64,000 bases of DNA, taken from the NCBI GenBank assembly GCA_947561395.2, contig OX387192.1:9026221-9090220 (forward strand), read 5' to 3'. The stretch is from Buxus sempervirens (lineage: Eukaryota > Streptophyta > Magnoliopsida > Buxales > Buxaceae). Positions 1 through 10,695 of this stretch are shown one piece after another. The notes below the pieces were generated by a model. It was not told the DNA's origin and searched no databases. It was given only the letters and a program-made list of their open reading frames with translations. The first letter of the stretch is position 1. The number at the start of each line of letters is the position of its first letter. A program made the translations under genes and the position numbers.

Positions 1-26
1 ATAGGAGAATTACGATTCCGGCGATA

Positions 27-263
27 ATGAGAGTTCCCTGGTTTCAAAAAGGGTTCACTAGACCAATCGCGTTTTCGATTGCAGAGGATCCTCCTCCATT
101 GCCAGAGAAACCTGAAGAGGAGGAGGTCAAAGGAGGACCGGAAGGAGTGGTTCGATCCAAATCTTCTCCACCTTTCTTCAACGCTTTCGAGTTGGATACA
201 AGGTATTTGAGGAAGAAATCGACTAAGCTTTGGTGTAGAAAAAATGGAGGAGAGGGGGCGTAG
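27..263 (+). CDS. Unrecognised 78-codon open frame at the left edge
   Basis: This open frame starts at an ATG after a short GC-rich stretch and ends in TAG. The product is rich in Pro, Glu and Lys, with a PEKPEEEEV-like acidic patch near residues 27-34. No domain, signal peptide or membrane segment is visible. A donor-like GTAAGT follows at about 331, so this could be the edge of a gene outside the window or a chance frame. I do not recognise it and assign no function. Confidence 0.15.
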   Translation: MRVPWFQKGFTRPIAFSIAEDPPPLPEKPEEEEVKGGPEGVVRSKSSPPFFNAFELDTRYLRKKSTKLWCRKNGGEGA

Positions 264-869
264 GAGAAGATGCGGGTCGCTTATTCAAAGGCTCATCGCT
301 AACGCTAGACATAGAAAGATGGTAGTGTAGGTAAGTTGCGTGCTTTGTGTTTCTTACGACGCAAAATCCGACCTCCGTGTACCGGAAATAAAATGTGACA
401 GTTGTGATCAATTGTTCTCTCGAGAAATGGTGGGCCCCACGCTTTCTCGGTATCCAAACAACATTAAAATACGAGAAAAGTTTAATTTCTTTCACTTTCT
501 TTCACTCTCTTGCTATCCAAACGGGGCTCATATGAACATTACTAGTCATAGCAACCACAGAAAATTAGTAAGATTTCCTTATCTCTCTGCCCTTTTCTTC
601 CCCTTTCTTTCCATTCTTCTTTTTCCTCATCCTTTCTTCTTTCTTATTCTTCTTCTCCTCTTTGGCTCTAGGACTCTCCACTTCAACCTTTCTCCTCCTG
701 GCCTTAGCTGAGCCCACGTAAAAGTACACCAAAACTCCCACTTGCTAGCTTGGTTTTATATAAACTATTCCCGATTCAATGTAATGCGACATGACTGTAC
801 CTACACTCTCCTCCAATCAAAAAACTCACACAAGCATACTAATTCAACTGAAACAAAATCATGCCATTG
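264..869. other. Non-coding stretch, pyrimidine-rich
   Basis: No gene is recognised here. The stretch at 480-660 is C/T-rich with many TTTCTTTC-like runs, so open frames over it are low-complexity. The short phrase TATCCAAAC occurs twice (about 450 and 513), which suggests old repeat sequence. Confidence 0.4.
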
Positions 870-1683
870 GTCATGTACACAAGTCGACCAGCGAAGGCGC
901 ACGCAATGCGAGGGGAAGAGGGGGATAAGGAGTCGCCATTGCCTGATGGGGTGCAGGCAGACACCTGGATGCCTAAAGGATGTTTATTAGGTGGTCTGCG
1001 CATCGAGATTCTGGGAAAGGGCTCGGTTATGGTTCGGGAAAGTCCGTAGACACCCCAATCCGCCCCGTCGGTTGACGAGTCCCACGGGTTTCCCTGGTTC
1101 GAGTCAGCTTTGTCTAACTCACCCTATTTCCTAAGCCAAACATGCTCATTTGTTTTTAAGTTTGGGTGGGGACTACCAAAGTGGTGTGGGTCCCTTTCTT
1201 TTGTTTGATTTTATCTTTTTATTCATTTGTGAAGTGGGTCTGGTATGGGCCATGTTGGAAAGCCCATGGGATGTCATGTTGGGCTTAAGTCAAGCCCAAG
1301 GCCCATTTGGGGTTACGTTGGATGACCCCGTTTATTGGATTGGTCTATTTAGTTTAGGGGTTAATTAAACATGCATGATTAGTGGGTTTAAGCTTTTAGT
1401 CGGGCCCATTGGGCTTGGATGTGGCCCTGGGTGTTATCCAGGGCCACATCCTAGTGTAGGACTAGTCTGAATGTGGGCCCCGTTGGAAGGCCCACAAATC
1501 CTTATTGGGCCCAGGTGGGCCCAAGTCTCAAAAGAGATCCTGGGTTGACCCAAAGGCCCTAAGGGTCCGGGGGCTTACTGGGCCCTATTCGCAGAACAGG
1601 TACAGTCAAGAGTATGTGCAGGCAGGGCCAAACCACTCTGTGTATGCGGTTCCAGCCCAGGTAGGCCAAAAGGCAATTCTCAT

Positions 1684-1714
<31 letters not shown>
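1684..1714. repeat. Run of 31 consecutive G
   Basis: An uninterrupted homopolymer of 31 G lies inside LTR-like block E. It could fold as a G-quadruplex. Runs this long are unstable and hard to sequence, so the exact length is uncertain. Confidence 0.95.
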
Positions 1715-1716
<2 letters not shown>

Positions 1717-3211
1717 GGGTAGGAGCTACTATGGGTCACTGTGTTAACCCATAGTGGTTTGTTTTTGTCCCAATCAAACAAAACCCCATCTAATCAAGAA
1801 GGGATTCCAAGTCTAGGACAGGGATTATAGAGATCCCTGTTATAGGTGCTAATAATGACCTCCGTTCTCTTCCATGGGGAGAAAAGGAGGGCCCGAGAGG
1901 CCTAAGTCACAGTCCGATACGGCCAAACCATACATATGCTCACTCAAAACATGATCAAGCGCATAAAATGAAATGAACATCAACAAGTATGCACGGCAGC
2001 AGCAATTAAAAGAACGTGAAAGCAACAAGCGGGGGAAATCCTATGAGAGGTATAGCACCCTTTCTAGGGGGATTTTAAGGTACCTAAGATAATGCAAACA
2101 ATGGGTGAATGTGGGCTAAACAAAGGCTTCTACTAGTATTTAGAGTGGTTGAAGGAGACCACAAAATTGGAGCTAAACCAGTTTCCTAGGTGCTGTGTGG
2201 GTGTGCAATTGGTGATTCCCATACGCATAAAACATGGCACAGCAGCAAGTAAAACATATGAGAATGTGTGTTTCGGACCAGTGAACATTCATGGAGAGCC
2301 TAGATGTGGATATTCGAACAAATGTTAATGCATGACATACTTAGAAGATGTGTGTGCTGCATGGGGAGTGTTCTAAGGTCTAAAAAACACATGTTGGAAC
2401 AGGTAGCAAAGATGTGTCCCACCAAAACAACAAGCAATCATGCTAACATGCACCTAATCCAGCTAACAAGACCAAGAAATTAAGAATACACCAATCAATA
2501 AAGCTAACCACTGCATTAAGCAAATAAAAATGAACTAGCTATGGAAGGGAAATGGGGGATTAAGGTTACAATAGAGATACAAGAACAGGGGAACATGCTC
2601 CCCTCAAATAAATATGTGAACAGCCCCATGTACATGACTTTTGGACCATCAAACAAGGCCCCTCTCCTCCCATTCAAGGCAACTAACTCCCCTTACCATA
2701 GGAGCCTTAAAATAGGAAGTACAGGAGAAGGAAATAGTGGAAGAAAAGTAAAGAGATCATGCCCACAGCGGTGAAAAAAAGTGCTCATCATGAGCCAATT
2801 CTCATATATATATTGAATAGAAAATGTGAAGAAACTCACCTAGGTGTAAAGAGATCTTCCTGGTACTAGGTGCTGGCTCCTGGAAACAAGAGCAGCAGTT
2901 GAAGCTCCTTCCTTCAGCTTCCCCGCAAATTCCCCAGCTCCCTTCTTACTTAGGTTGGAGAGGAAGAGACCGAAGGAGTGTTTGAGGGGATCAAAGTGGG
3001 TTTAGAGGCTTTAGAATGGTGAAGAAGAGTGGTTCAGAGGTTCAGGTGGCTAAGGAGACTGAGAAAGAGCAGTGGAAAACGACCATCCTTTGTCCCATGT
3101 TCGAATTTGCCTTTTATAGAACACAAAGACCAAACCGCATGGTATGTGTAGTTCGGCCACGTCTTTTCAACAATCATTAGGGGACAAACTTGGGCGGTGC
3201 GCAGACTGATG

Positions 3212-3320
3212 AAAAGTGTCCGCACTTACAATGCGGTCACTTTTCGTCCACCACTTGCCCTAATTGGCTCGCGCGGACGGCAGCCGAAAAAATCGACCGC
3301 ACACCATATGCGGTCGTGTG
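3212..3320. repeat. Two ACCGCA/TGCGGT palindromes in E
   Basis: The first palindrome has 13-nt arms (3212-3224 and 3232-3244) that pair with one mismatch around a 7-nt loop. The second joins ACCGCA and TGCGGT around 3297-3315. The same stems recur at the matching place in C and D, so they mark the family. Confidence 0.75.
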
Positions 3321-3492
3321 CCTTTTTCTCTCCCCTTTTGGCTTGAGTTGACGGCTGAGGTGACTTAGCCGCCCACTCAGACGAGTCAAACTTCTCCAGT
3401 TTATGTATACACTCAATTAACTTATAAAAAGACCACAATGCCCTCGTCTTTATTACTTAATTACAAGGGCAAAATTACAGGATATTACAGGT

Positions 3493-4140
3493 TTTGAATT
3501 CAAGTTTACATACGCACTTGTGGGTTGGGAAAGTTTAGCAAATGATCCAATTATATTGCATGATGCATTGATAAGGCATAATGGGCTCATAGTCCCTAAA
3601 GGTATTACCAACATCTTATAAAAATGACTTATAGGGTAGAGAAAGATTGATTATGGTGTTGATTTTTTATTTTTTGCTTTACAAGTAAATATTATTTGGT
3701 TAATGCTAGGTACAGTATTCAAAAATGATTTATTCCACCATATTGTGGTGTTCGATATCACTTGAAAGAGTATAGTGACTATCAACCCCAAATGGAAAGG
3801 AATTGTTTAACCCTCGACATTCTAAGTTGAGGAATAGTATCGAGAGTGCCTTTGGAATTAAAAAAAAGAAAGAAAGAAGTTTTGTGTACTAAGTGCTAAA
3901 CCATTTTGGTCATATGAGAAGCAAATTGACGTAGTTTTAGTTTACATTTTGCACAACTACATAATGGGTGTTGATCCAAATGACAAAATTGTAGTAGAAT
4001 TTGATCAAGACATACAATTTGAAACACAACTCCAAAGAAGACAAATAACACAAAGGGAGCAAAGAGAAGAAAATAGAGAATGGACCCAAAAAAGAGACGA
4101 AATAGCACATGTTATGTATGATGACTATTTACATTATTAA
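3493..4140 (+). pseudogene. PIF/Harbinger DDE transposase, C-terminal remnant
   Basis: The translation follows the C-terminal third of plant Harbinger transposases. A block like FTYALVGWESLANDPIILHD begins at 3493. It is followed by a KYYLVNARY block at about 3688, RYHLKEY at about 3757, and FNPRHSKLRNSIESAFG at 3808-3858. The last block is the family's basic stretch with the final catalytic Glu (IESAFG). The end is an intact 63-codon tail (from LHNYIMG to DDYLHY) that stops at 4140. In-frame stops and at least one frameshift, just before the FNPRHS block, break the frame, and the N-terminal two thirds are missing left of E. In an active element this nuclease would cut and paste the transposon with its Myb-like partner, whose remnant starts at 10366. 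LTR F now separates them. Confidence 0.8.
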
Positions 4141-5106
4141 AACCTTTTTGTCAACTCATATTATTAATATGTACTCAAAAACTCCATTTGTTTTGTTTAC
4201 ATTGAGTTATAGCTATTGCTTATAATTACTTTGAAATACCTTGAATTTTTCCAGATTCATAATTTAATTAAAATCTGAGATTATTTTGCTAATCCATGTT
4301 TTGATTTAAATAGGTGGTCATGTGGAGGATGGAAATCCAAAATTTGAGGAGAATCCAACGTTGGGTTTTGAATTATAAGGAATGTAAGTTCTTATTATTT
4401 ATCTTGAATTTTATTTGTTGAGTACTTGAAGCATGATAGAGTAGATGCATAGGATCTTATTTTATTAAGTAAGAATTAATATGGATGGTTTGGTCGTGCA
4501 CATGAGGATTAGATAGTTTCCTTGAATAGTTTCTATTATTTGGGAAACTTCTATAGGGTTTTGGGCTTGGGCGTGTGATTGTTTGGGATTAATGGAAAGT
4601 TTCTACAAACACTTTGTTGCTTTGGATGGTTGAAGGAGAAGGAGGAGGTTGGGACGTGCAGTGTTTTGTTTGGATTCCGTGGGTTCTGTTGCTATGAAAT
4701 AGAGAAGAGATTGCTTCTTGAACGTTTCTCTTCATTGATTGCGAGAAGAAGTAGCAACCCTTCTTTTTTTTGGAAAACTTTCTTGTTTTCTTATTTAGCT
4801 GGACAACATTGATGTTCCTGAGATTTGGTTGACTTAGAAATCATTGTTGTGCGGTTTCTGATGGCTTTACATGAGGTTTTAAAGTGCTGGAAACAATAAC
4901 AGTCATGCTAGTTCATATTCTTGTTTTGGTATGATTTTTGAATGAAATATATGATTTTGATGAGAAAAACTTGGTCAGTATTTATTTATAATGTTTTGGT
5001 ATGTTTAGGTACTAGAGTTGATTTTGAATGATAGAAACAAGTTTTGTAAGAAAGAATTAGAAAATAAGAAATCTGTAGACAATTCAGATTTCGTAGACTA
5101 TAACTG

Positions 5107-5390
5107 TCGCCTAAGGTGCGCTCGAGCGCTACCTCAAGCGCTACCTTATATTTTATGGACGCCCAATGTCGCTCGAATGACCTATCAAGCGACTGTGTAC
5201 TATATGAGTTTTAAATCAAAACCCGAGAGCTATTTTAGGACACTCGATGTGCGCTAAAACCATCAAGTGACAGAACCCAGAAACCCTAAGCTGAGCGCTA
5301 GGTCGAGCATTAAGTGTATAATCTGAATCAGTGTTGGACGCCCAATATCGTGCACAAGCGGAGCTCAAGCGCCAAAGCCTAGAATTTCCA
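5107..5390. repeat. AGCGCT-rich segment of LTR F
   Basis: This GC-rich patch in an AT-rich LTR holds repeated GAGCGCTACCT, AAGCGCTACCT and GAGCGCTAGGT phrases, and GACGCCCAAT twice (5158 and 5338). Equivalent GCGC-rich patches sit at similar places in A (about 6880-7010) and B (about 13980-14215). It has no open frame worth calling. Confidence 0.6.
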
Positions 5391-5769
5391 AAATTGAGGT
5401 TTTGACCTAATTTTTAATTATAAAATAATTTTTATGCAAATCCAACACATGTACAAATAAGATTTAGGTATTTATGAGTTGTTTTTAGTAGCCAAATAAT
5501 TTTATAAAAATTATAGAAGATTTTGGATACGTTCTAGTGAAATAGATCAAGTTTGGTTCTACAGAGTAAATTGGTTCTTATATTGGAATTTATTTGAATT
5601 AGATGATTTCTACATTTGTAACAGTTGCTTTTGAACATTTTAAGTTCTGGAACTGTATAAAGATGATTTCATATAGATTTGAATAGCTTGAGCCTATCCT
5701 TGGATTTTGGCAGTTTTGAGTAACATTGGTTTACCTCCATAAAAGAGAGGATTTTACTTATTAATTATT

Positions 5770-5830
5770 CTCCATGATGGAGATATGTTGCCATGAGGCT
5801 AGTGAATATAAATGTACCTCCATGAGGGAG
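5770..5830. repeat. Short hairpins around ATGA(G) in LTR F, left part
   Basis: Three small stem-loops lie close together: CTCCATGATGGAG (5770-5782), GCCATGAGGC (5790-5799) and CTCCATGAGGGAG (5818-5830). The loop is ATGA or close to it, while the arms differ but still pair. Confidence 0.7.
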
Positions 5831-6896
5831 TGGTTTTGTGTAAAATCCCAAATTTTTAATAACATTAAAAATTAGGTTTTTGTTTGTTAATTAGTGTAAT
5901 TAATGGAAAATCTTAGAAATAGAGAAAAGGGAATTATTCAGAGTAAAATTTCAAAAATTAATATATGAGAAATTATTAAAATGGCAAATTGGTTAACTGA
6001 GTTTCATTGGTTGGGTTGGTGGTTTGGTGGTGGAGCGAGCAAGGGTAACTTTGGAATTTCACCGGACTAAGTTTTGAAGAATGTAAATTAAGGAAAAAGG
6101 AGTTGCTGGAATTTAATAATAATAATATGTATAAATTTTAAATTGATCAAATGAGAGGCTAAAATAGGTAGTTTGGTGCCGGGGCAATCACCGAATCGTG
6201 AGTTTAAGAGTTTGGCCATGTACGAAGACCTGTGGGTGAACACACAGCTTATCATGAGGAAGAAGGAGCGCCAGCGCCCATTATAAATAGCTGCGAATTT
6301 GGCGAAAATGGGGTTTCGCTCAAATTCTGGTCAGTGAGGAACTGACTATTGGTGTATGAGCCGATTGGGGAAAAAGATAGGGCAAGGTGGATTGGAGTAC
6401 TTGCATCTGTCTGGAAGTTATTCTGAAGGAAGAAATCCTTCTGTTGGAAGTTGCTGAAATTGCTGGAGGTTGCTGCGATCAGCCCAACCTGCTGTGCAAT
6501 CAGAAGTGATCAGGATCTAAGGTCTGGAAAACCTATCGGCCATTGACGAGAGTTTTGGAGCTGCTGCCGTGCGAGGTCTGAAGAGGGATTTAAATCTCTG
6601 AGTAGAGGAGTTGCGATTCAGGTGAGTAGCACTCTGTTTAATCGAGGTTTTGGCATACGATGTGTTTTAGGACTTGAAGTGTACTTGAATCTGCCGTAAG
6701 TCCTGTTTATGGCCTATTAGTGAAGATCGAGCGATTTCCGATGAATTGCTGTTTGGATTAATTTCGATTAGTGGTAATCGGTTTGTTAGGAAGTATAGAA
6801 GGGGATTGGATTTGAGTTTGGCCAGGGATTTAGGTTCAGAGGTGTAAGAAATTCACAAAACAGTGTGTGTGAAAATCCCCGAGCTATCGAGCTCTT

Positions 6897-6943
6897 GGCG
6901 CTAACCTCTGTAGTCTAGCACTAACCCCTAAGAGGTTAGCGCC
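6897..6943. repeat. 13-bp perfect inverted repeat in LTR A
   Basis: The arm GGCGCTAACCTCT (6897-6909) pairs perfectly with AGAGGTTAGCGCC (6931-6943) around a 21-nt loop. Further diverged copies of GCTAACCTC and AGCGCT follow up to about 7010. Confidence 0.85.
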
Positions 6944-8018
6944 AGTGCAAAAGTGGTCTGTGGCTAACCTCTTAGACCTGGTGCCAACCCCATGGAGGTG
7001 AGCGCTAGGTGTGTTCTTCCCAGAAGAGTTCGACAAACCTTTCGACTTGTAGAATCTGGTTCAAGGTCCATTTAAATTGTTCCATTAGATTAATTAAGAG
7101 TTGGAAATGATGTGTAGGTGGTTGGAAACTCAGAAATTCTAACACCAAAAATTAAAGAGGAATTTAACACAGGAAGTAGAGGTTAGCACCAGCCCTCAAG
7201 TGTAAATCCAAGGCGGCTAATCCCTTCAAGTCTGAAGCTCTGGTTTAACTGAATGAGACTTACCTTTGGAGTCTTAAGTAGGGATTATTGTTGAACAGTG
7301 TCGGGCCTCGGTGGTTATCAAAATCGTTGTTATACCTATATATGCAGATATATAAATTGAGAACCTAGAGTCTTATATTGGAAATCAGGTTTTTACAAGT
7401 GGTCGGCTAAACCTTTCATGTGCTGATTTTATTTGATGATTCAGATGAGTGTTTCCTAGCTTTCTAAATAGGTATCCTCCATGTTTAAGATTGGTCGAGA
7501 GTAACTTACCCTGTTAAAGAGTAAAAGTAACATCAATGAGATTAGGAAAGTAAAGTGTAAATTTCTGCAGGTACTGGCTTACAAGTAATTGACTGATTTC
7601 ACTACTTCCAGGTTTTCAAGACCGACATGATTAACCCTTTAAATTCCAGTTTTGATATTACTGATTTGAGTTACTTTTGTGGATTTCATAGTATGGGCAG
7701 ATTTCAATGGTGAAGTATTCTTGAGACTTTTGCATCATATATTATGGGGTTTTGTTGTTGTATTTTGAATTGTATTTGAAGCCTCCATGATGGAGTATTA
7801 TGGTTCGGAGTGACCCATGATGAGCAGTACCTATGCATGTTTGGTTATCACATGAGTGTGGGTTTTCACGCTATTTTATCGGGTTATGTTTTAAAAGCGG
7901 TAATTGAGATTGGTTATTGGTTTAGCTTGTTATGGATCCTTGTCTAAGCTTAGTAATGAAATTTTATTGCTTGTTGGTGTAATCACATGGCCTTGTATGT
8001 TGACACGACCGGTGTAGA

Positions 8019-8144
8019 GCAACCAGAAACCCTGAGTAGGCCTGGTTGTCAATGCCGAAACCCGATGAGTAGGCCGGCATTGGATGACGAAACCCTGAGT
8101 AGGCCGTCATTTCAGAGTTCCGAAACCTTGAATAGGCCGGAACT
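8019..8144. repeat. Hairpin array A1: four stem-loops with a constant core
   Basis: Four units stand side by side, each a core close to GAAACCCTGAGTAGGCC between complementary arms. Arms and cores are: CAACCA/TGGTTG (core 8026-8042), CAATGCC/GGCATTG (core 8057-8075, two bases longer), ATGAC/GTCAT (core 8089-8105) and AGTTCC/GGAACT (core 8122-8138). The core hardly changes, while the arms differ from unit to unit and still pair. Confidence 0.9.
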
Positions 8145-8335
8145 GTGTACATGGAGGTGTGGATGTCTCCTTGGCATGTTGATTAACTAATTTAAGCAAT
8201 AGACATGACATTGACCAATGTTGGGTTTTGACTTTATTTGTCACGAGATGCTTTATCCGCTGGTTTGTTGGTATTTATGGTTCGTCGAATATGGTTTATC
8301 GGTTATTGGGTATTTGTTTTTCCCCGCTGATATAG

Positions 8336-8463
8336 AGCAGCATCGTGACCCTGAGTGGTTCGGTGTTGTCAATGCCGAAACCCGAGGAGTAGGCCGGCAT
8401 TGGATGACGAAACCCTGAGTAGGCCGTCAATTCAATATCCGAAACCCTGAGTAGGCCGGATAT
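8336..8463. repeat. Hairpin array A2, second copy of the array in LTR A
   Basis: This repeats A1 317 bp downstream. The first unit has decayed. The second is CAATGCC/GGCATTG (core 8377-8395), the third TGAC/GTCA (core 8409-8425) and the fourth ATATCC/GGATAT (core 8441-8457). The fourth unit has different arms from its A1 counterpart but is still fully paired. Confidence 0.9.
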
Positions 8464-9039
8464 ACATTTGGAGGCGTGGGCATGGTTATGATGTGATTTT
8501 ATTGTTGATACTTGTTGGGACCCGAGTTATATCTTTTGAGTTGTTGAATTATGATTTCTTCGATATGTTGTTACCTGGTTATACGTGACTTTACGGCTAT
8601 ATGCATGATTTGATACCGACGTCATTGTTTGGTTCACATGATGGATTTCCGCACTTATATCAATTGGATTGTTGGAATTTCGTTGAATTATTCGGATTAT
8701 ACGGGTTATCGTCACTGTATACGTTTTGTAACCGTTGCATGTTTTAGAACTAAACTAAATGGTTTTGTGCATGCATGTGCTGCTCACTGGGATATCGTAT
8801 CTCATTCCGTATTGTTTTGTTTTGATTTCAACGGCTCTTGGAGAGGACGATTCCTGCGGGTAGTTGCTCAGTCATGTGAGTTTATTTCAGTTTGGGATTT
8901 GTTTAGCGTACTCTGATTATGTAGTTATGGTTGTATTCATGTTGTTCCTTCACTCTAATATTGCGATCCTGTGTTATATATTAACCTCCGGAGACGAGTT
9001 ACGGTTTATTACTTAACCCGGATCGGGGCGTTACATTTT

Positions 9040-9317
9040 GCCAAGAGGGCACTATTGATATTGATTGTTATTTACCTTTCTATGAGGGCACTACACTATA
9101 CTCATAATTGGTCATGAGGACCTTATATTGATATATGTTTTCATTTTATTCGTGTCTAGGGGGCTTAGCTCACTATGGATCCATAGTTGTAGCTAGATAT
9201 TGAAGTATAATTGTCTTTTTTTGGCTTAAGTTTAGTTCCATTTATGCATTTCCTTCATGAGGGAAAGGTTATTCCACGAGAGAATATGCTGCAGCGATCC
9301 ACTTCTACCATGAGGGT
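9040..9317. repeat. Short hairpins around ATGA(G) in LTR F, right part
   Basis: Beyond the nested A, LTR F continues with stem-loops of the type in its left part: GCCAAGAGGGC (9040-9050), GGTCATGAGGACC (9110-9122), TTCC..GGAA around TCATGAG (9250-9265) and ACCATGAGGGT (9307-9317). The arms vary but pair. Confidence 0.65.
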
Positions 9318-10365
9318 GAGGTCTTATTATCGAATATGTTGCAGTGTTGTTCTTTGACTAGATTGTACTTGCCAACTCATTCTATAAGGGGGATTGGGTT
9401 CTTGCGCAATAAATTGATATCCAAAATCCAGAGTAGGCTAGCTTCGCACATAAGTCACGAGGTGGCGATTGGGACTAGTATTAGCCTTACAAGGTGGTTA
9501 GATTTCACGAGTCCTGGGAAGTCACACAGTTATATTGATTTTGATTCCCAGGAGAAGATTATTTCTCTGTTTTGGGAAAATTTATGTTGAAATGATTATT
9601 GAATATGGATTGTGATTAGTTAGATTTATATGCTGAATTTGTTATACCTTATGAAATATATTTTGAATAGCAACATGTGGACTGTTTTATTCATGCATGT
9701 TGCTACTTACTAAGATGTACTTTATCTCATCCCATGTTTTGAATGTTTTTGTTTTCAGATCCTGTTGGTGAGGACATAACATAGGGTAGAGAAACCAGGG
9801 GTTGATCAGCAAGATGATTCCTTTTGCATTGTGTAGTGGTCTTTATTTTAGTAGAATGATTGTAGTAGGATTTCTTTAATTGTTATGAGTAGGATGTTAT
9901 TGCTTTATATTGAGGAGTTATTTTGATGTTTAAAGAGTTATGAGAGTTAATTGACATTCCTTTTATCTAGACTTAACCTTACATGAATGATGATTTAGTT
10001 GGGTTATGTTTCTGCATTATTTAAAGGTTATTAATGAAATTTGAATTTGATAGTGTAGTATGATGTGTTGATTAAATTCAATAATAATTTAATTAATTGT
10101 CTGGATATTAGTTGCTTTGGCCCACAAAGTTAGCACTTCGGGTTTGGATTACTCATAATAAATAGATCCGGATTCGGGACGCTACATACTTGGCATCTTT
10201 CCTTCAATACCATTATTAATCGTCTAAATCTTTTATGCTTATCAAGCTAGTACCTATCTTTTTTTTCCTTTTTTTCTTTTTATTTGTGAGTTCTAATTAA
10301 TATTACAAAAATACTTTTGTGAGGTTTAACTAACATTCAATTTGGTAACATATTTGTTGTTAGTA

Positions 10366-10695
10366 ATGGAGACAAATAACAAAGAAGAAGAAGAAAAGTA
10401 ATTTAGATGGACACCCATAATGGATAGATTTCTGATTGATTTGCTAGTTGAGGAAGTTAAACAAGGTAGAAAACCGGATAAGAGATTCAGAAAAGACTTG
10501 TATGCACATGTAGCTAAGGCCGTCTCATAGAAATTTAATGTATTTGTACTTTGGAGAAAGTTGATAACCGTTTGAAAACCCCTAAAAAAGTTTTCTATTA
10601 CAAAAAGGAATAAAGGACAATGCTGGTGGATTCAATTGGAATGAAGACAAGAAAATGTTTCTTTTTCCGCTATTGTTTACAAAGAGTATGTTGAG
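10366..10695 (+). pseudogene. Harbinger-associated Myb/SANT-like protein, first exon remnant
   Basis: From the ATG the frame reads METNNKEEEEK and then meets a stop. It continues as a recognisable Myb/SANT-like DNA-binding domain, with an FRWTPIMDRFLIDLLVEEV block and then WNEDKKM and VYKEYVE. This matches the PF12776-type domain of the protein encoded next to plant Harbinger transposases, which brings the transposase to DNA in the nucleus. At least two stops and frameshifts break it. It ends at a GTATAA donor (10696), and the 103-nt intron ends TGTAG at 10798. The second exon is displaced 5 kb by LTRs C and B. Confidence 0.75.

Larger units (their letters stand above)
870..3490 (+). mobile_element. 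Degenerate long LTR-like block E, same family as C and D
   Basis: The block shares blocks of sequence with element C in the same order. These include a GTCGCC phrase, a GACACCC..CCGCCCCGTCG phrase (1050-1070 against 10983-11010), a GGGCCCCGTTGGA phrase (1475 against 11413) and GGGCC-rich stretches. It ends with ACCGCA/TGCGGT palindromes at 3212-3244 and about 3297-3315. The TGTCTACA end seen in C and D is missing, and no target duplication was found, so both boundaries are approximate. It carries no coding sequence. It abuts the Harbinger transposase remnant at 3493. Confidence 0.55.
5839..9035 (+). mobile_element. Solo LTR A (3197 bp), nested in F, TSD TTTTG
   Basis: A starts TGTAAAATCCC and ends GGGGCGTTACA, with perfect TTTTG duplications at 5834-5838 and 9036-9040. 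It shows no gag-pol remnant and no second LTR, so it is a solo LTR left by recombination. It shares order and sequence with B: the same ends, the GCGC-rich patch, two hairpin arrays 317 bp apart, and the region around 8750-9000 (B: 15520-15790). It is younger than F, which it interrupts. Confidence 0.9.
4232..10186 (+). mobile_element. Solo LTR F (about 2.75 kb without nested A), TSD TACTT
   Basis: F begins TGAAATACC and ends GGGACGCTACA. It is flanked by perfect 5-bp copies of TACTT (4227-4231 and 10187-10191). The start resembles that of A and B (TGTAAAAYCCC) and the end resembles their GGGGCGTTACA, so the three are related. Long LTRs with TGTAA..TTACA ends are usual in chromovirus-type Ty3 elements; assignment to that group is inference. 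No internal coding region, primer-binding site or polypurine tract remains, so it is a solo LTR. A is nested in it at 5839-9035. F lies between the two Harbinger genes. Confidence 0.85.

Noticed and set aside
1090-1100. GGTTCGAGTC, a tRNA box-B-like phrase in block E (GGTTCAAGTC in C)
   Set aside because: No box A at the right distance and no cloverleaf; it is part of the shared LTR sequence.
1505-1747. Frame with a poly-Gly run
   Set aside because: It is a product of the 31-G homopolymer in a non-coding LTR.
3100-3490. A target duplication for block E
   Set aside because: Several CA ends were tried against TG starts near 860-880, and none gave a matching 5-bp pair. E was left with approximate ends.
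8019-8463. CRISPR-like appearance: a 17-nt repeat at regular spacing
   Set aside because: The DNA is plant nuclear, the units lie in an LTR, and the spacers are complementary arms of hairpins rather than unrelated sequences.
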